Positions 55,533-63,335 of a stretch of DNA of 64,000 bases are shown in pieces (position 1 is the stretch's first letter; each line of letters starts with the position of its first letter). The notes beneath the pieces are model-generated. The model did no database searches. It worked only from the letters and a program-made list of their open reading frames with translations, and was not told the origin of the DNA. Location of the stretch: positions 434,001 to 498,000 of the forward strand of contig NZ_NADJ01000040.1 of NCBI RefSeq assembly GCF_002196705.1. Reading direction: 5' to 3'. The stretch comes from Desulfosporosinus sp. FKB (GTDB lineage Bacteria; Bacillota; Desulfitobacteriia; Desulfitobacteriales; Desulfitobacteriaceae). The translations under genes were made by a program, and so were the position numbers.

Positions 55533-56186
55533 TCACTTGATGTGAATATGGACCACAGCATTTGTCCCTGGCAGAATTGAAGCATCGTTTTTATCAAGAT
55601 TAATCTTTACTGGTATTTTTTGAATAACCTTGGTAAACGTTCCGCTCGTTGAGGTTGGCAGCAAAGAAAAGGCAGAGTTTGCGGCTTGACCCACATATTT
55701 GACTGTACCCGTAAATTGTTTGCTGCCAAATTGGTCAATCGTAAGATCGACTTTTTGGCCTGCTTTAACAGAACCAAGTTTTGTTTCTTCGATATTCGCC
55801 GAAACATAGAGCTTTGAAGGATCAATGAGGTAAGCAATGGTTTGACCCGGGGAAACAACCTCTCCCACAGTTGCTTGTTTCTTAATCACAATTCCATTGA
55901 CCGGTGCTCTGAGAACCGTTTCATCGATGTTGGTGTCCGAAGGATTATCAATGCCCTGGCGGCCGATAATTTGGCCCTGAATCACTGTATCTCCTTCTTC
56001 GACATCTAACTCTACCAGTTTACCGGAGATCTGGGGACTGACAGCAACCAGGTCACCCGTTACGGTGGCATCCTCAGTGGAAACGTAATACGTATTTTGA
56101 TACCAGTAATATCCTCCGATCCCGGCAAAGACCGCGATCATAACTACAAGAATTGCTAAAATCATTCTTTTACGCTTTTCGTTCAT
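55533..56186 (-). CDS. EmrA-type membrane fusion protein
   Basis: A 217-residue adaptor with one N-terminal helix (residues 7-27), a lipoyl-like biotinyl domain (VSPQISGKLVELDVEEGDTVIQGQIIG) and a beta-barrel domain, but almost no coiled-coil hairpin. This is expected in a bacterium without an outer membrane. It ends 15 bases before the EmrB-type gene and works with it outside the membrane. Confidence 0.9.
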   Translation of the reverse strand: MNEKRKRMILAILVVMIAVFAGIGGYYWYQNTYYVSTEDATVTGDLVAVSPQISGKLVELDVEEGDTVIQGQIIGRQGIDNPSDTNIDETVLRAPVNGIVIKKQATVGEVVSPGQTIAYLIDPSKLYVSANIEETKLGSVKAGQKVDLTIDQFGSKQFTGTVKYVGQAANSAFSLLPTSTSGTFTKVIQKIPVKINLDKNDASILPGTNAVVHIHIK

Positions 56187-56203
56187 CTTATCGTATCGCC
56201 TCC

Positions 56204-57187
56204 TTACTTTTTAAGGCCTATTTCCGCCAGCATACCGGGTTTTAAAGCGGGATCCGGATTACTAATCTGGATTTTCACTAATACACTTGTATTTTGGGAG
56301 TCAACCACAGAGTTGACCATCGAAACAGTCCCTGTGAAATTTTTATCAGGAATCTCGGAAACTTTAACATCAACGTCTTGACCGACCTTAACACTGCCAG
56401 CAAGTCCCGCCGGTAAAGAGGCATTGACAAATAAAGAAGTATTGTTCGTAATCGTAAGTAAGGTTTCTCCGGGAGAAGCCAATTCTCCGATATTGATACT
56501 TTTGGCACTAATTGTTCCCGCTATAGGAGCCACAATGGTTCCATTAGCCAACATGGTTTTGGCATAATCCACGGCTGACTGAGCTTGTTGAACTTGAGCC
56601 TGCAGGGCAGCGATGGCTTCCTTGGTTTGCCCTTTCTTTAACAAATCCAACTGATCCTGGGCCGAGTTATACTGTGCTTGAGCAGCTGTGAGCTGAGTCT
56701 GAGCAGCATCTAACTGCGCTTGCGGAAGAGCTCCTGACTGTAAGAGCTGTTGATCCCGGTTATACGTCGTTTGAGCATTCGTATAAGCGCTTTTTGCCGC
56801 GTCTACCGCTGCCTGAGCCTGAGAAATCTGTTCGGGCCGCGCTCCGGCTTGAGCATTAGCCAAGTTAGCCTGAGCCGTTGCTACTGCTGCTTGAGCTTGG
56901 TTCACTTGAGCCTGAATATCATTCGTATCTAAGGTAACTAAAGTGTCTCCTTGTTTGACGACAGAACCAACGTCGACCGAAATCCCTGTAACCTTGGCGG
57001 CAATCTTTGTCGTGATATTCGCCTTATCATTGGCATTAATAATTCCCGCCATGACATAGACAGGTTTCGTCGTTTGAACATTGGTACTTGCTTTAGCAGC
57101 TGATTGACCTGCAGCCGGTTGACTCGTTGTACCACAGCCCGTCAGAACAACAGCCATGGCCAGCACGATTAAAGCAACTCTTTTCAT
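56204..57187 (-). CDS. HlyD-family adaptor lipoprotein
   Basis: A 327-residue adaptor with a lipobox (VLTGC, Cys19), so lipid-anchored, unlike its EmrA-type neighbour. It has a long Ala/Gln-rich coiled-coil hairpin (about residues 85-215) between the two lipoyl halves, then a beta-barrel domain. The ATG at 57187 follows GGGGGATTGG; the longer frame to 57271 has no ribosome site. First gene of the efflux operon; two adaptors of different length in one operon is uncommon. Confidence 0.88.
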   Translation of the reverse strand: MKRVALIVLAMAVVLTGCGTTSQPAAGQSAAKASTNVQTTKPVYVMAGIINANDKANITTKIAAKVTGISVDVGSVVKQGDTLVTLDTNDIQAQVNQAQAAVATAQANLANAQAGARPEQISQAQAAVDAAKSAYTNAQTTYNRDQQLLQSGALPQAQLDAAQTQLTAAQAQYNSAQDQLDLLKKGQTKEAIAALQAQVQQAQSAVDYAKTMLANGTIVAPIAGTISAKSINIGELASPGETLLTITNNTSLFVNASLPAGLAGSVKVGQDVDVKVSEIPDKNFTGTVSMVNSVVDSQNTSVLVKIQISNPDPALKPGMLAEIGLKK

Positions 57188-57435
57188 TCCAATCCCCCTT
57201 ATGTTTGTACTGCAACCGTTCGTGTGCATATTGTTTGCTAGCATGACTAATTTTCTTCCAAACTGGTGCACTTGTCAAGACCTAAAATTCATCATTTCCG
57301 GCATAATTTCTTCAAGTCTAAAAGCGAACAAGGCTTTTAATATGCCGCCTACCTATTTAATAACAGCCCTCGAGCACCACCTCAAGGGCATGTCCATATA
57401 ATATTAGGATTAACCTATGAAGGAGGACCGAAGGT

Positions 57436-57651
57436 TTGAGTGAAAAAAAGGAAGCAGTCTATCATGGTCAAAAATTAAGACAAGCCCGCCTCAAAGCAGC
57501 AATTGGATCTCAGAAGGAATTAGCCGAAAAAACAGGCATTCCCGCTAATATTATCAGTGATTTAGAACGGGGCAAACGCCGCATGAGCCCTTCCTGGGCC
57601 CGGCGAATCGCCGAAGTGTTAGGAGGAGACTGGACAGATTACGCGGACTGA
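57436..57651 (+). CDS. XRE-family HTH regulator, small
   Basis: A 71-residue single helix-turn-helix protein (GSQKELAEKTGIPANIISDLERGKRRMSP), typical Cro/CI fold with nothing else. The start is TTG after GAAGGAGGACCGAAGG. It is followed by the DUF1659 and DUF2922 genes on the same strand; whether it controls them is unknown. Confidence 0.85.
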   Translation: MSEKKEAVYHGQKLRQARLKAAIGSQKELAEKTGIPANIISDLERGKRRMSPSWARRIAEVLGGDWTDYAD

Positions 57652-57779
57652 GCGAGGTGTGATTTCATTCCCAGTCTTTCCCCTATTGTGACAGGAAGTC
57701 ATGACCTTCAATATACTGAAATTAGGACAAGCACTCTTCCCAAGAGTGAGGTCTAATAATTAAGAAAGGGGGTGAAATC

Positions 57780-58001
57780 ATGCCAGTCGTCGCCAGTACC
57801 AAAGATTCCGTAATGGTCGTAACCTATCAGATCGGTTTGACCGATCAAGGTTCCCCGAAACTCAGCCAGCGCAGTTTCGCCAATATCAAATCCACCAGCT
57901 CAGACCAAGATGTCTATGATGTTGCCGCAGCCCTTTATAGCCTTCAGGACTACCCCTTAATCAGCGTCAGAAGAGACAACCGAGTCGACCTGACTCCGTA
58001 A
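57780..58001 (+). CDS. DUF1659 protein
   Basis: A 73-residue protein of the DUF1659 family (MVVTYQIGLTDQGSPKLSQRSFANIK; ALYSLQDYPLISVRRDNRVDL). Such proteins occur next to DUF2922 in spore-forming Firmicutes. Function unknown. AAAGGGGGTG lies six bases before the ATG. Confidence 0.85.
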   Translation: MPVVASTKDSVMVVTYQIGLTDQGSPKLSQRSFANIKSTSSDQDVYDVAAALYSLQDYPLISVRRDNRVDLTP

Positions 58002-58061
58002 CGAAGGCCGAACAGGAATTTAATCACAAAAAGATAACCCTCAGAGAAAGGAGGAATCCCC

Positions 58062-58289
58062 GTGGCCAGTACCACTAAGAAAGTCCTGAGATTGACCTTC
58101 AACAACGCTGCCGGAAACGCCGTAACCATAACCATGCCCCAGCCAAAAGAAGGGTTGACTGCCGCCGACATTGAAGCCGTCATGGATCAAATCATTGCCA
58201 AAAATATATTCCTCACTTCCGGAGGCGAACTCATCTCCAAACGGGATGTAAAAATTGTTGATACGACAACCAACGACCTTTTCGATTAA
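58062..58289 (+). CDS. DUF2922 protein
   Basis: A 75-residue protein of the DUF2922 family (KKVLRLTFNNAAGNAVTITMPQPKEGLTAADIEAVMDQII), probably a small beta-rich fold. The start is GTG after AAAGGAGG. Forms a pair with DUF1659, 60 bases apart; a bidirectional terminator follows. Function unknown. Confidence 0.85.
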   Translation: MASTTKKVLRLTFNNAAGNAVTITMPQPKEGLTAADIEAVMDQIIAKNIFLTSGGELISKRDVKIVDTTTNDLFD

Positions 58290-58372
58290 CTGAATTATGA
58301 TTAATTGAATAGGTTACTGAAAATGTGATGGCGTCTATTAATTGCTTTAATTTATTGACGATAGGATAAAAT

Positions 58373-58415
58373 AAAAGTGAAGGCACCGAGTTTACCGCCC
58401 GATGCCTTCACTTTT
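58373..58415. terminator. Bidirectional terminator
   Basis: AAAAGTGAAGGCA / TGCCTTCACTTTT with a 17-base loop, between the convergent DUF2922 and DUF134 genes and overlapping the last codons of the latter. Confidence 0.85.
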
Positions 58416-58866
58416 CGCAAGGTGTCTGACAACATTGCTTCTTATCACACTCAACTTTATTTGAGCCGCAGTGTTGGCAAATCAGCCCGCGTTCCTCATA
58501 GGTGACTGTCATCTCATTTCCACAAGACCTGCATTTGAAATAACAGACATTTTTCGTATAATGGCCGCCTTCAATCCTGATCGCTCTGTTGTCCATCAGT
58601 GCCTTGACAACCTTCCTCCGCGCCTCATCAATAATATTTTGAAAGGTTTGCCGGGAGATCTGCATCCGGACAGCACACTCTTCTTGGGATAGTTCCTCAA
58701 TATCCTTCAGCCGCATGGCCTCTAATTCTTCTATTTTAAGCTGGATCTGTTTAAGTTGACTCTGTTCGCCCCCCTCCAAACAAGCGCATTTGCCCTTGGG
58801 GCAGGGAGCGAAAAACTTATTCTCAGGTATATGTTCAACCCGTCTCCATTTCACCGGTCTAGGCAT
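58408..58866 (-). CDS. DUF134 (UPF0251) DNA-binding protein
   Basis: A 152-residue protein: N-terminal MPRPVKWRRVEHIPENKFFAP with a CPKGKCAC cluster, a sigma-70 region-4-like helix-turn-helix (SQEECAVRMQISRQTFQNIIDEARRKV), and a C-terminal zinc-ribbon-like part (CRSCGNEM and CQHCGSNK) ending in a CDKKQCCQTPC tail. Probably a metal- or redox-binding regulator. The ATG at 58866 has AAGGAGAGACCT. Divergent from the persulfide reductase gene, sharing its control region. Confidence 0.85.
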   Translation of the reverse strand: MPRPVKWRRVEHIPENKFFAPCPKGKCACLEGGEQSQLKQIQLKIEELEAMRLKDIEELSQEECAVRMQISRQTFQNIIDEARRKVVKALMDNRAIRIEGGHYTKNVCYFKCRSCGNEMTVTYEERGLICQHCGSNKVECDKKQCCQTPCEK

Positions 58867-58914
58867 AGGTCTCTCCTTTCGGTTCAATCTGCTCTTCCAG
58901 ATACTTACTTGAGG

Positions 58915-58952
58915 ATAACACGATTATTGTCAAATGCCAATAATCGTGTTAT
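58915..58952. promoter_or_regulatory. 15-bp inverted repeat between divergent genes
   Basis: ATAACACGATTATTG / CAATAATCGTGTTAT, perfect arms with an eight-base loop. It covers the spacer of the putative promoter of the downstream reductase gene, so is probably an operator used by one or both divergent genes. Confidence 0.55.
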
Positions 58953-58955
58953 TAT
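58927..58955 (+). promoter_or_regulatory. Probable promoter of the persulfide reductase gene
   Basis: TTGTCA (58927-58932) and TATTAT (58950-58955) with a 17-base spacer, lying inside the 15-bp inverted repeat and upstream of the CsoR/CstR-like site. Confidence 0.5.
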
Positions 58956-58970
58956 TTTCATGAATTCAGT

Positions 58971-58985
58971 TACCCCTTAGGGGTG
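58971..58985. promoter_or_regulatory. CsoR/CstR-like operator
   Basis: TACCCCTTAGGGGTG contains the palindrome ACCCCT-T-AGGGGT, the G/C-tract form bound by CsoR-family repressors (Cu-sensing CsoR, persulfide-sensing CstR). It lies 16-30 bases after the -10 box and 35 bases before the reductase start. Confidence 0.55.
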
Positions 58986-59019
58986 GGGTTTTAATCTATA
59001 AGCCGAAGGAGACGTTGTG

Positions 59020-60672
59020 ATGGGCAAGAAAGTAGTCATAGTCGGCGGAGTAGCTGGAGGAGCCAGCGCCGCAGCACGGTTACGTCGTCTGGATGAAGAC
59101 ATGGAAATCATCATCTTTGAACGTGGAGAACATATTTCTTACGCAAACTGCGGTTTACCCTATTATGTCAGCGGAGTCATTAACCAAAGGGACGCTCTGC
59201 TTGTTCAAACACCCGAAGGCATGAAAAAACGCTTTAACATCGATGTCCGAACCTTTAGTGAAGTCACCCGTATTTTCCCCGCAGAAAAAGCTGTGGAGGT
59301 CCAGGAAGCTTACGGTAAAACTTATCGCGAAACCTATGACCAATTGATCCTTTCTCCCGGAGCGGCACCGCTTCGCCCGCCGATTCCCGGAATTGACGAC
59401 ATCGAAGCATTAGTCGTGCGCAACGTTACAGATATTGACCGTATTAAACAATATATTGATGAGAAGCAACCTCGATCAGCTGCCGTCGTAGGCGGTGGAT
59501 TTATCGGCCTGGAAATGGCAGAAAATCTGCAGCATAAAGGAGTAGACACCACGCTGATTGAAATGAGCAATCAGGTCATGGCTCCCTTAGACTATGAAAT
59601 GGCTGCCATTCTGCACGAACATATTTTCAACAAAAACGTTGACCTGATCTTAGAAGACGGAGTAAAATCCTTCACCCAAGATGGAGATAAGACTATCATC
59701 ACCCTGCAAAGCGGTAATCAGGTTGAGACAGAATTGATCATCCTGGCCATCGGAGTTAAACCCGAAATTAAACTCGCTAAGGAAGCCGGACTGGCTATCG
59801 GCGAATTAGGCGGAATCAAAGTCAACGAAAAGCTCCAAACCTCAGATCCTAACATTTTCGCCGTCGGCGATGCCATTGAAGTGAAACATTTTGTCACCGG
59901 AAAGCCTGCTCTCATCCCTCTGGCAGGTCCCGCCAATAAACAAGGCCGCATCGTCGCCGACGTCATCGCCGGCCGTGACAGCAAATATGAAGGAACTCAG
60001 GGAACCTCCATTGCCAAAGTCTTTGATATGGCAGCAGCCTCTACCGGTGCTAATGAAAAAATGCTTAAAAAATACGGAATTCCTTACGAAGTCATCTTCA
60101 CTCACTCCGGCTCCAATGCCGCTTATTATCCCGGTGCTACCCGCTTGTCCACAAAACTTCTCTTTGACAAAAGCAACGGCCGAGTCCTGGGAGCACAAAT
60201 TGTCGGCATGAACGGTGTCGATAAACGAATCGACGATATTGCCGGCGTCATCCGCCGCCAAGGCACCGTCTATGACTTACAGGAACTCGAATTAGCCTAT
60301 GCTCCTCCCTTCTCCTCCGCCAAAGACCCGGTCAACATGGCCGGCTACGTAGCAGAAAACGTCATCAATGGTGATGTCCGCATGGTCCAATGGTATGAAG
60401 TCAAAGATATGAACCCCAACGATGTCTGTATTATCGATGTCCGTACTATCGAAGAACGACGCGGAAAATTCATCCCCGGCTCCATCCATATCCCCATCGA
60501 CGAACTCCGCGACCACCTCTCCGAACTGCCAAAAGACAAGGACATTGTCGTCTACTGCGAAATCGGTCTACGTGGTTACGTTGCCTACAGAATGTTAACA
60601 CAGCACGGCTTCACCCGCGTCAGAGATTTGACCGGAGGTTGGGTGACCTATTTCCCCCCAGTATTTGGTTAA
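59020..60672 (+). CDS. CoA-disulfide / persulfide reductase with C-terminal rhodanese domain
   Basis: A 550-residue flavoenzyme of the CoADR-rhodanese group. N-terminal FAD motif VVIVGGVAGGASAAARLRR, active-site Cys44 (YANCGLPYY), NAD-binding VVGGGFIGLEMAE near residue 155, and FAVGDAIE near residue 290. The rhodanese domain (about 455-550) keeps its catalytic Cys in YCEIGLRGY. Such enzymes reduce CoA-disulfide, CoA-persulfide or polysulfide with NAD(P)H. AAGGAG lies eight bases before the ATG at 59020; a GTG three bases earlier is less likely. Confidence 0.9.
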   Translation: MGKKVVIVGGVAGGASAAARLRRLDEDMEIIIFERGEHISYANCGLPYYVSGVINQRDALLVQTPEGMKKRFNIDVRTFSEVTRIFPAEKAVEVQEAYGKTYRETYDQLILSPGAAPLRPPIPGIDDIEALVVRNVTDIDRIKQYIDEKQPRSAAVVGGGFIGLEMAENLQHKGVDTTLIEMSNQVMAPLDYEMAAILHEHIFNKNVDLILEDGVKSFTQDGDKTIITLQSGNQVETELIILAIGVKPEIKLAKEAGLAIGELGGIKVNEKLQTSDPNIFAVGDAIEVKHFVTGKPALIPLAGPANKQGRIVADVIAGRDSKYEGTQGTSIAKVFDMAAASTGANEKMLKKYGIPYEVIFTHSGSNAAYYPGATRLSTKLLFDKSNGRVLGAQIVGMNGVDKRIDDIAGVIRRQGTVYDLQELELAYAPPFSSAKDPVNMAGYVAENVINGDVRMVQWYEVKDMNPNDVCIIDVRTIEERRGKFIPGSIHIPIDELRDHLSELPKDKDIVVYCEIGLRGYVAYRMLTQHGFTRVRDLTGGWVTYFPPVFG

Positions 60673-60770
60673 GAAACAAACGTGTTTCAGATTTTAATAG
60701 AGATATATTAGATATAAGACATGTTAGTCATGTATTAGAGAATCTCTAAATCATATATAATTGTTAAAAA

Positions 60771-60813
60771 GGAATCCCTGAAGGCAATTAGTTTACGCCT
60801 TTCAGGGATTCTC
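60771..60813 (+). terminator. Terminator after the reductase gene
   Basis: GAATCCCTGAAGGC / GCCTTTCAGGGATTC arms with a ten-base loop, then CTCTGTCCGTTT. About 100 bases past the stop. Confidence 0.7.
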
Positions 60814-60836
60814 TGTCCGTTTATCTGTTTTAAAGT

Positions 60837-60875
60837 TTATATGGTTATATGGTTATATGGTTATATGGTTATATG
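60837..60875. repeat. Octanucleotide tandem repeat (TTATATGG)n
   Basis: Four exact TTATATGG units plus TTATATG, in the intergenic stretch between a terminator and the end of the convergent lipoprotein gene. Likely to vary in copy number. Confidence 0.85.
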
Positions 60876-60949
60876 TTTATCTTTTATCTGTTTGCTTGTT
60901 TGTCTGTTTCTTTATATAAATTAGAGCTTACTGCTTAGCCCAGGATCTC

Positions 60950-61582
60950 CTACTTACATATCTCCCTATACTTAGATAACTCAGCAGTATACAGCTCTCG
61001 ATCTTTTGTCATCTTTTTGGTCATTTCAACAGGATCAATATCAGTGGCCTGATTCGTCAATGTCAATTGTTTATAAATAAGCAATGCCTTGAAGTCCAGA
61101 TTGTACGCAGATAAATAAGATTGTAACTCATATGGATTGATGGCTCCAGTTGGATCATTAGGTACTTTTAAGGCGTATAGTTTATCATTGATATTTGATA
61201 CTTTATCTAAGCTCGCATTGACAGAATCAACTTTACTTGGGTCGGTCGTATTGGTGAGGTCATCTATTTCATGTAAAAAAACCTCCGTGTCGTCAAAGAA
61301 CTTAGCAAATGCTGCTTTATCCAATTTCTCTGTTTTATTAACAGGGTTACTAGTATCTTGAGTTTTACCGACTTGTTGATTAGTGTCATTAGTTTTACTA
61401 ACTTGACTATTAGTATCTTGAGTTTTATTAATTGGCTGATTAGTATCTTTAGATTGAGCCGACTGAGCAGCATCTGACGTCGTTTGTGGAGAAACCCCAG
61501 AACTTTGGGTTTGGGTTTTTGAACTTCCACACCCAGCCAAAACAATTGATACCATAATAATTGCAACGAAAAGCTTCTTCAT
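60950..61582 (-). CDS. Lipoprotein with decapeptide repeats
   Basis: A 210-residue lipoprotein: signal peptide with lipobox VLAGC (Cys18), then a Thr/Gln/Asn-rich segment with four units of about ten residues (DTNQPINKTQ, DTNSQVSKTN, DTNQQVGKTQ, DTSNPVNKTE), then a helical domain of about 125 residues. Not recognised. The repeats look like a flexible spacer holding the domain away from the membrane. The ATG at 61582 has GGAGGG eight bases upstream. Confidence 0.65.
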   Translation of the reverse strand: MKKLFVAIIMVSIVLAGCGSSKTQTQSSGVSPQTTSDAAQSAQSKDTNQPINKTQDTNSQVSKTNDTNQQVGKTQDTSNPVNKTEKLDKAAFAKFFDDTEVFLHEIDDLTNTTDPSKVDSVNASLDKVSNINDKLYALKVPNDPTGAINPYELQSYLSAYNLDFKALLIYKQLTLTNQATDIDPVEMTKKMTKDRELYTAELSKYREICK

Positions 61583-61659
61583 GTTCACACCCTCCAGATT
61601 TTATTATATACTACTTTGACATTGAGGGCATGTGGTTTTTATCACAAACATTTTCTAAC

Positions 61660-61911
61660 TTAACTCTGTAGTTTCCTGTGGGGTAACTCCTCCTCATTTA
61701 ATAATTCCGGGCCCGAAGTAAACTGTTCAGGAGAAACATTTAATACCTTTAACAGTTTTATCCATTGATTTGGTGTACCTTTATATAATCCCCGCTCGAT
61801 TCGAGTGAGATATTGCTTCTTCAGTCCCGTTTTCAATTCTAAATCTTGCAGAGTCATTCCCCTATATAACCGCCAATTTTTCAAATTCCGACCGAAATGA
61901 TTCTCATCCAT
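61660..61911 (-). CDS. XRE-family HTH regulator, small
   Basis: An 83-residue helix-turn-helix protein (GMTLQDLELKTGLKKQYLTRIERGLYKGTPNQWIKLLKVLNV). The ATG at 61911 has AAAGGAG nine bases upstream; the longer frame to 61953 lacks one. It is followed on the same strand by the repeat lipoprotein gene and is divergent from another XRE gene. Targets unknown. Confidence 0.75.
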   Translation of the reverse strand: MDENHFGRNLKNWRLYRGMTLQDLELKTGLKKQYLTRIERGLYKGTPNQWIKLLKVLNVSPEQFTSGPELLNEEELPHRKLQS

Positions 61912-62102
61912 TTCATTTGTCTCCTTTAACTTTCCAGTATTTTGAATTAACAATATTAAGCATTATAACACAGATGTCCTAATTTGCGAACCTCAAAGGG
62001 TTTTATTTCTCTAAAAAAGAACATGACATTATAATCATTATTAGCAATCTCTTATGATTTTTAGAATAAATGGCAAGTATCTAAGAAAGGAGGGTAAACC
62101 TT

Positions 62103-62501
62103 GTGCCAGAACTCGGAAAAAAGCTTAAAGAAATTCGCTTAACAAAAGGTCTCAGCGCTAAAGAACTATCGATACGATCCGGGGTAGCTCGCAGTCTTAT
62201 CAGTCAATTAGAAACTGGTAAACGTCAATCCACCGGCATAGATACCATTAGCCGTTTAGCACTGGCCCTTGAGGTTTCCCCTACCGTCTTTCTTAGCAGC
62301 GACTCTCTTCCAACATCACTAGCAAACTTAGGAACTTCCGAAGATTCTCAAAACAATCAGGAACCAACTCAATTTACGCTTAAAGAAGAAAGTCGGCCTT
62401 ACCTGCGTGTCGTTCAAAAAGCAGAAGAAGCCGGTCTCTCGCCAGACCTTCTGGAAGATCTGCTGGACATTATCGTTAAACTCCGTTCAGAGTCTCGTTG
62501 A
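62103..62501 (+). CDS. XRE-family regulator, SinR-like layout
   Basis: A 132-residue protein: N-terminal helix-turn-helix (LGKKLKEIRLTKGLSAKELSIRSGVARSLISQLETGKRQ), an acidic Gln/Ser-rich linker, and a helical C-terminal tail (EEAGLSPDLLEDLLDIIVKLR) that probably mediates dimerisation, as in SinR. The start is GTG after AGAAAGGAGGG. Divergent from the small XRE gene at 61660. Confidence 0.82.
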   Translation: MPELGKKLKEIRLTKGLSAKELSIRSGVARSLISQLETGKRQSTGIDTISRLALALEVSPTVFLSSDSLPTSLANLGTSEDSQNNQEPTQFTLKEESRPYLRVVQKAEEAGLSPDLLEDLLDIIVKLRSESR

Positions 62502-62534
62502 CCTGAAGAATCGAACTAAATGATTTTATAAATG

Positions 62535-62576
62535 AAATAATCCCTGATGGCCAGAGACAGTGCCACAGGGATATTT
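62535..62576 (+). terminator. Weak hairpin after the XRE gene
   Basis: AAATAATCCCTGATGGC can pair with GCCACAGGGATATTT, with mismatches and a ten-base loop. Located 35 bases past the stop. The remaining bases to 62728 hold nothing I can identify. Confidence 0.4.
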
Positions 62577-62728
62577 CTGCTTCATATAAATTATTTAATC
62601 ACCTTGGATCTGAACCAAATATTCATTATGATTCTTTGTCCTCTGGTTGTTCTAAATTCTTGCATGTCTTTAGAAGAATTGACTATTTAGTTCCCATGCC
62701 CTCTCAAGCATGTTCATCAAAAATTAAA

Positions 62729-62768
62729 AGAATCCTGAATGGAGGTTACTTCAGCCATTCAAGATTCT
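62729..62768 (-). terminator. Terminator of the riboswitch-controlled gene
   Basis: On the minus strand AGAATCTTGAATGG / CCATTCAGGATTCT with a 12-base loop, then TTTTAATTTTT. Begins five bases after the stop codon. Confidence 0.85.
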
Positions 62769-62773
62769 TAGTT

Positions 62774-63013
62774 TCAACTATGAATTCCTAATTTAAGACA
62801 CCTTTCGCAAGAAGTATTCGGCAAATTATTAATTATCATTTTGCAGGAACAACACGGTTCGTTTAGATCCCTTGAATCTGTTCGATGCGAATCATTCTCT
62901 TTTCGATCTTTTCGTTCCGATAATTCAGATATTCTTTTTTCTTTTGAGTGAGCTCCATAATTAAAAAGTAATAAAATTGTCAAGAGAACGAGATAAATTA
63001 ATACGAATTTCAT
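62774..63013 (-). CDS. Small membrane protein with cysteine pairs, c-di-GMP riboswitch-controlled
   Basis: A 79-residue protein with one N-terminal helix (LIYLVLLTILLLFNYGA), then a very hydrophilic charged stretch (SELSERKDRKENDSHRTDSR), then a Cys-containing tail (EPCCSCKMIINNLPNTSCERC). The CCxC / CxxC layout could bind a metal or form disulfides. Not recognised. GGAGGG lies seven bases before the ATG. A class I c-di-GMP riboswitch with an attached terminator-like stem lies in its leader. Confidence 0.7.
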   Translation of the reverse strand: MKFVLIYLVLLTILLLFNYGAHSKEKRISELSERKDRKENDSHRTDSRDLNEPCCSCKMIINNLPNTSCERCLKLGIHS

Positions 63014-63055
63014 GTCGATCCCTCCAATTCAGAAGATAACTCATGTCGATAATTT

Positions 63056-63092
63056 TAATAAAATAAATCGCTTACCTAAAAGGCAAAGCGAT
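63056..63092 (-). terminator. Expression-platform hairpin of the c-di-GMP riboswitch
   Basis: ATCGCTT / AAGCGAT (plus inner CCT / AGG pairing) followed on the minus strand by TTATTTTATT, placed between aptamer and start codon. It looks like an intrinsic terminator. Confidence 0.6.
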
Positions 63093-63108
63093 AATCAGCA
63101 ATTTGTTC

Positions 63109-63192
63109 GTTTGGCGGCTTGGCAGTCATCAGCTTTACCTGGGAAGACCCATAGCTTTGCGTCCTTAGTTTTCACTAAGTTTGCCCTTATCG
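63109..63192 (-). ncRNA. Cyclic di-GMP-I (GEMM-I) riboswitch aptamer
   Basis: On the minus strand the conserved parts appear in order: GGGCAAAC (63179-63186), the stem CTTAGT-GAAA-ACTAAG with GAAA tetraloop, GACGCAAAGCTATGGGTCT (63144-63162), and GATGACTGCCAAGCCGCC (63113-63130). These match the class I consensus, including the tetraloop and the GACGCAAAGC core. It would link expression of the small gene downstream to c-di-GMP level. Confidence 0.85.
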
Positions 63193-63196
63193 CAAT

Positions 63197-63226
63197 ATAT
63201 TACTATTAAGTGTTAAGCAATTGTAA
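63197..63226 (-). promoter_or_regulatory. Promoter of the riboswitch transcript
   Basis: TTACAA (63221-63226) and TAATAT (63197-63202) on the minus strand, 18-base spacer, placing the start right at the aptamer. Confidence 0.55.
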
Positions 63227-63335
63227 CACGAAGAATGTAAATATTATGTCGAAATAAATCTTTTTAATGTAAAATTTTACTCCATTTTTTAATTTTCTAC
63301 AACAGAGTATGACAAAGTAAGGGTTATTCAGGATG

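Noticed and set aside
60837-60875. TTATATGG array as a CRISPR
   Set aside because: Units are contiguous with no spacers, and no cas genes are present.
63012-63209. 65-codon open frame on the plus strand
   Set aside because: It lies antisense over the c-di-GMP riboswitch, whose conserved bases explain the sequence.
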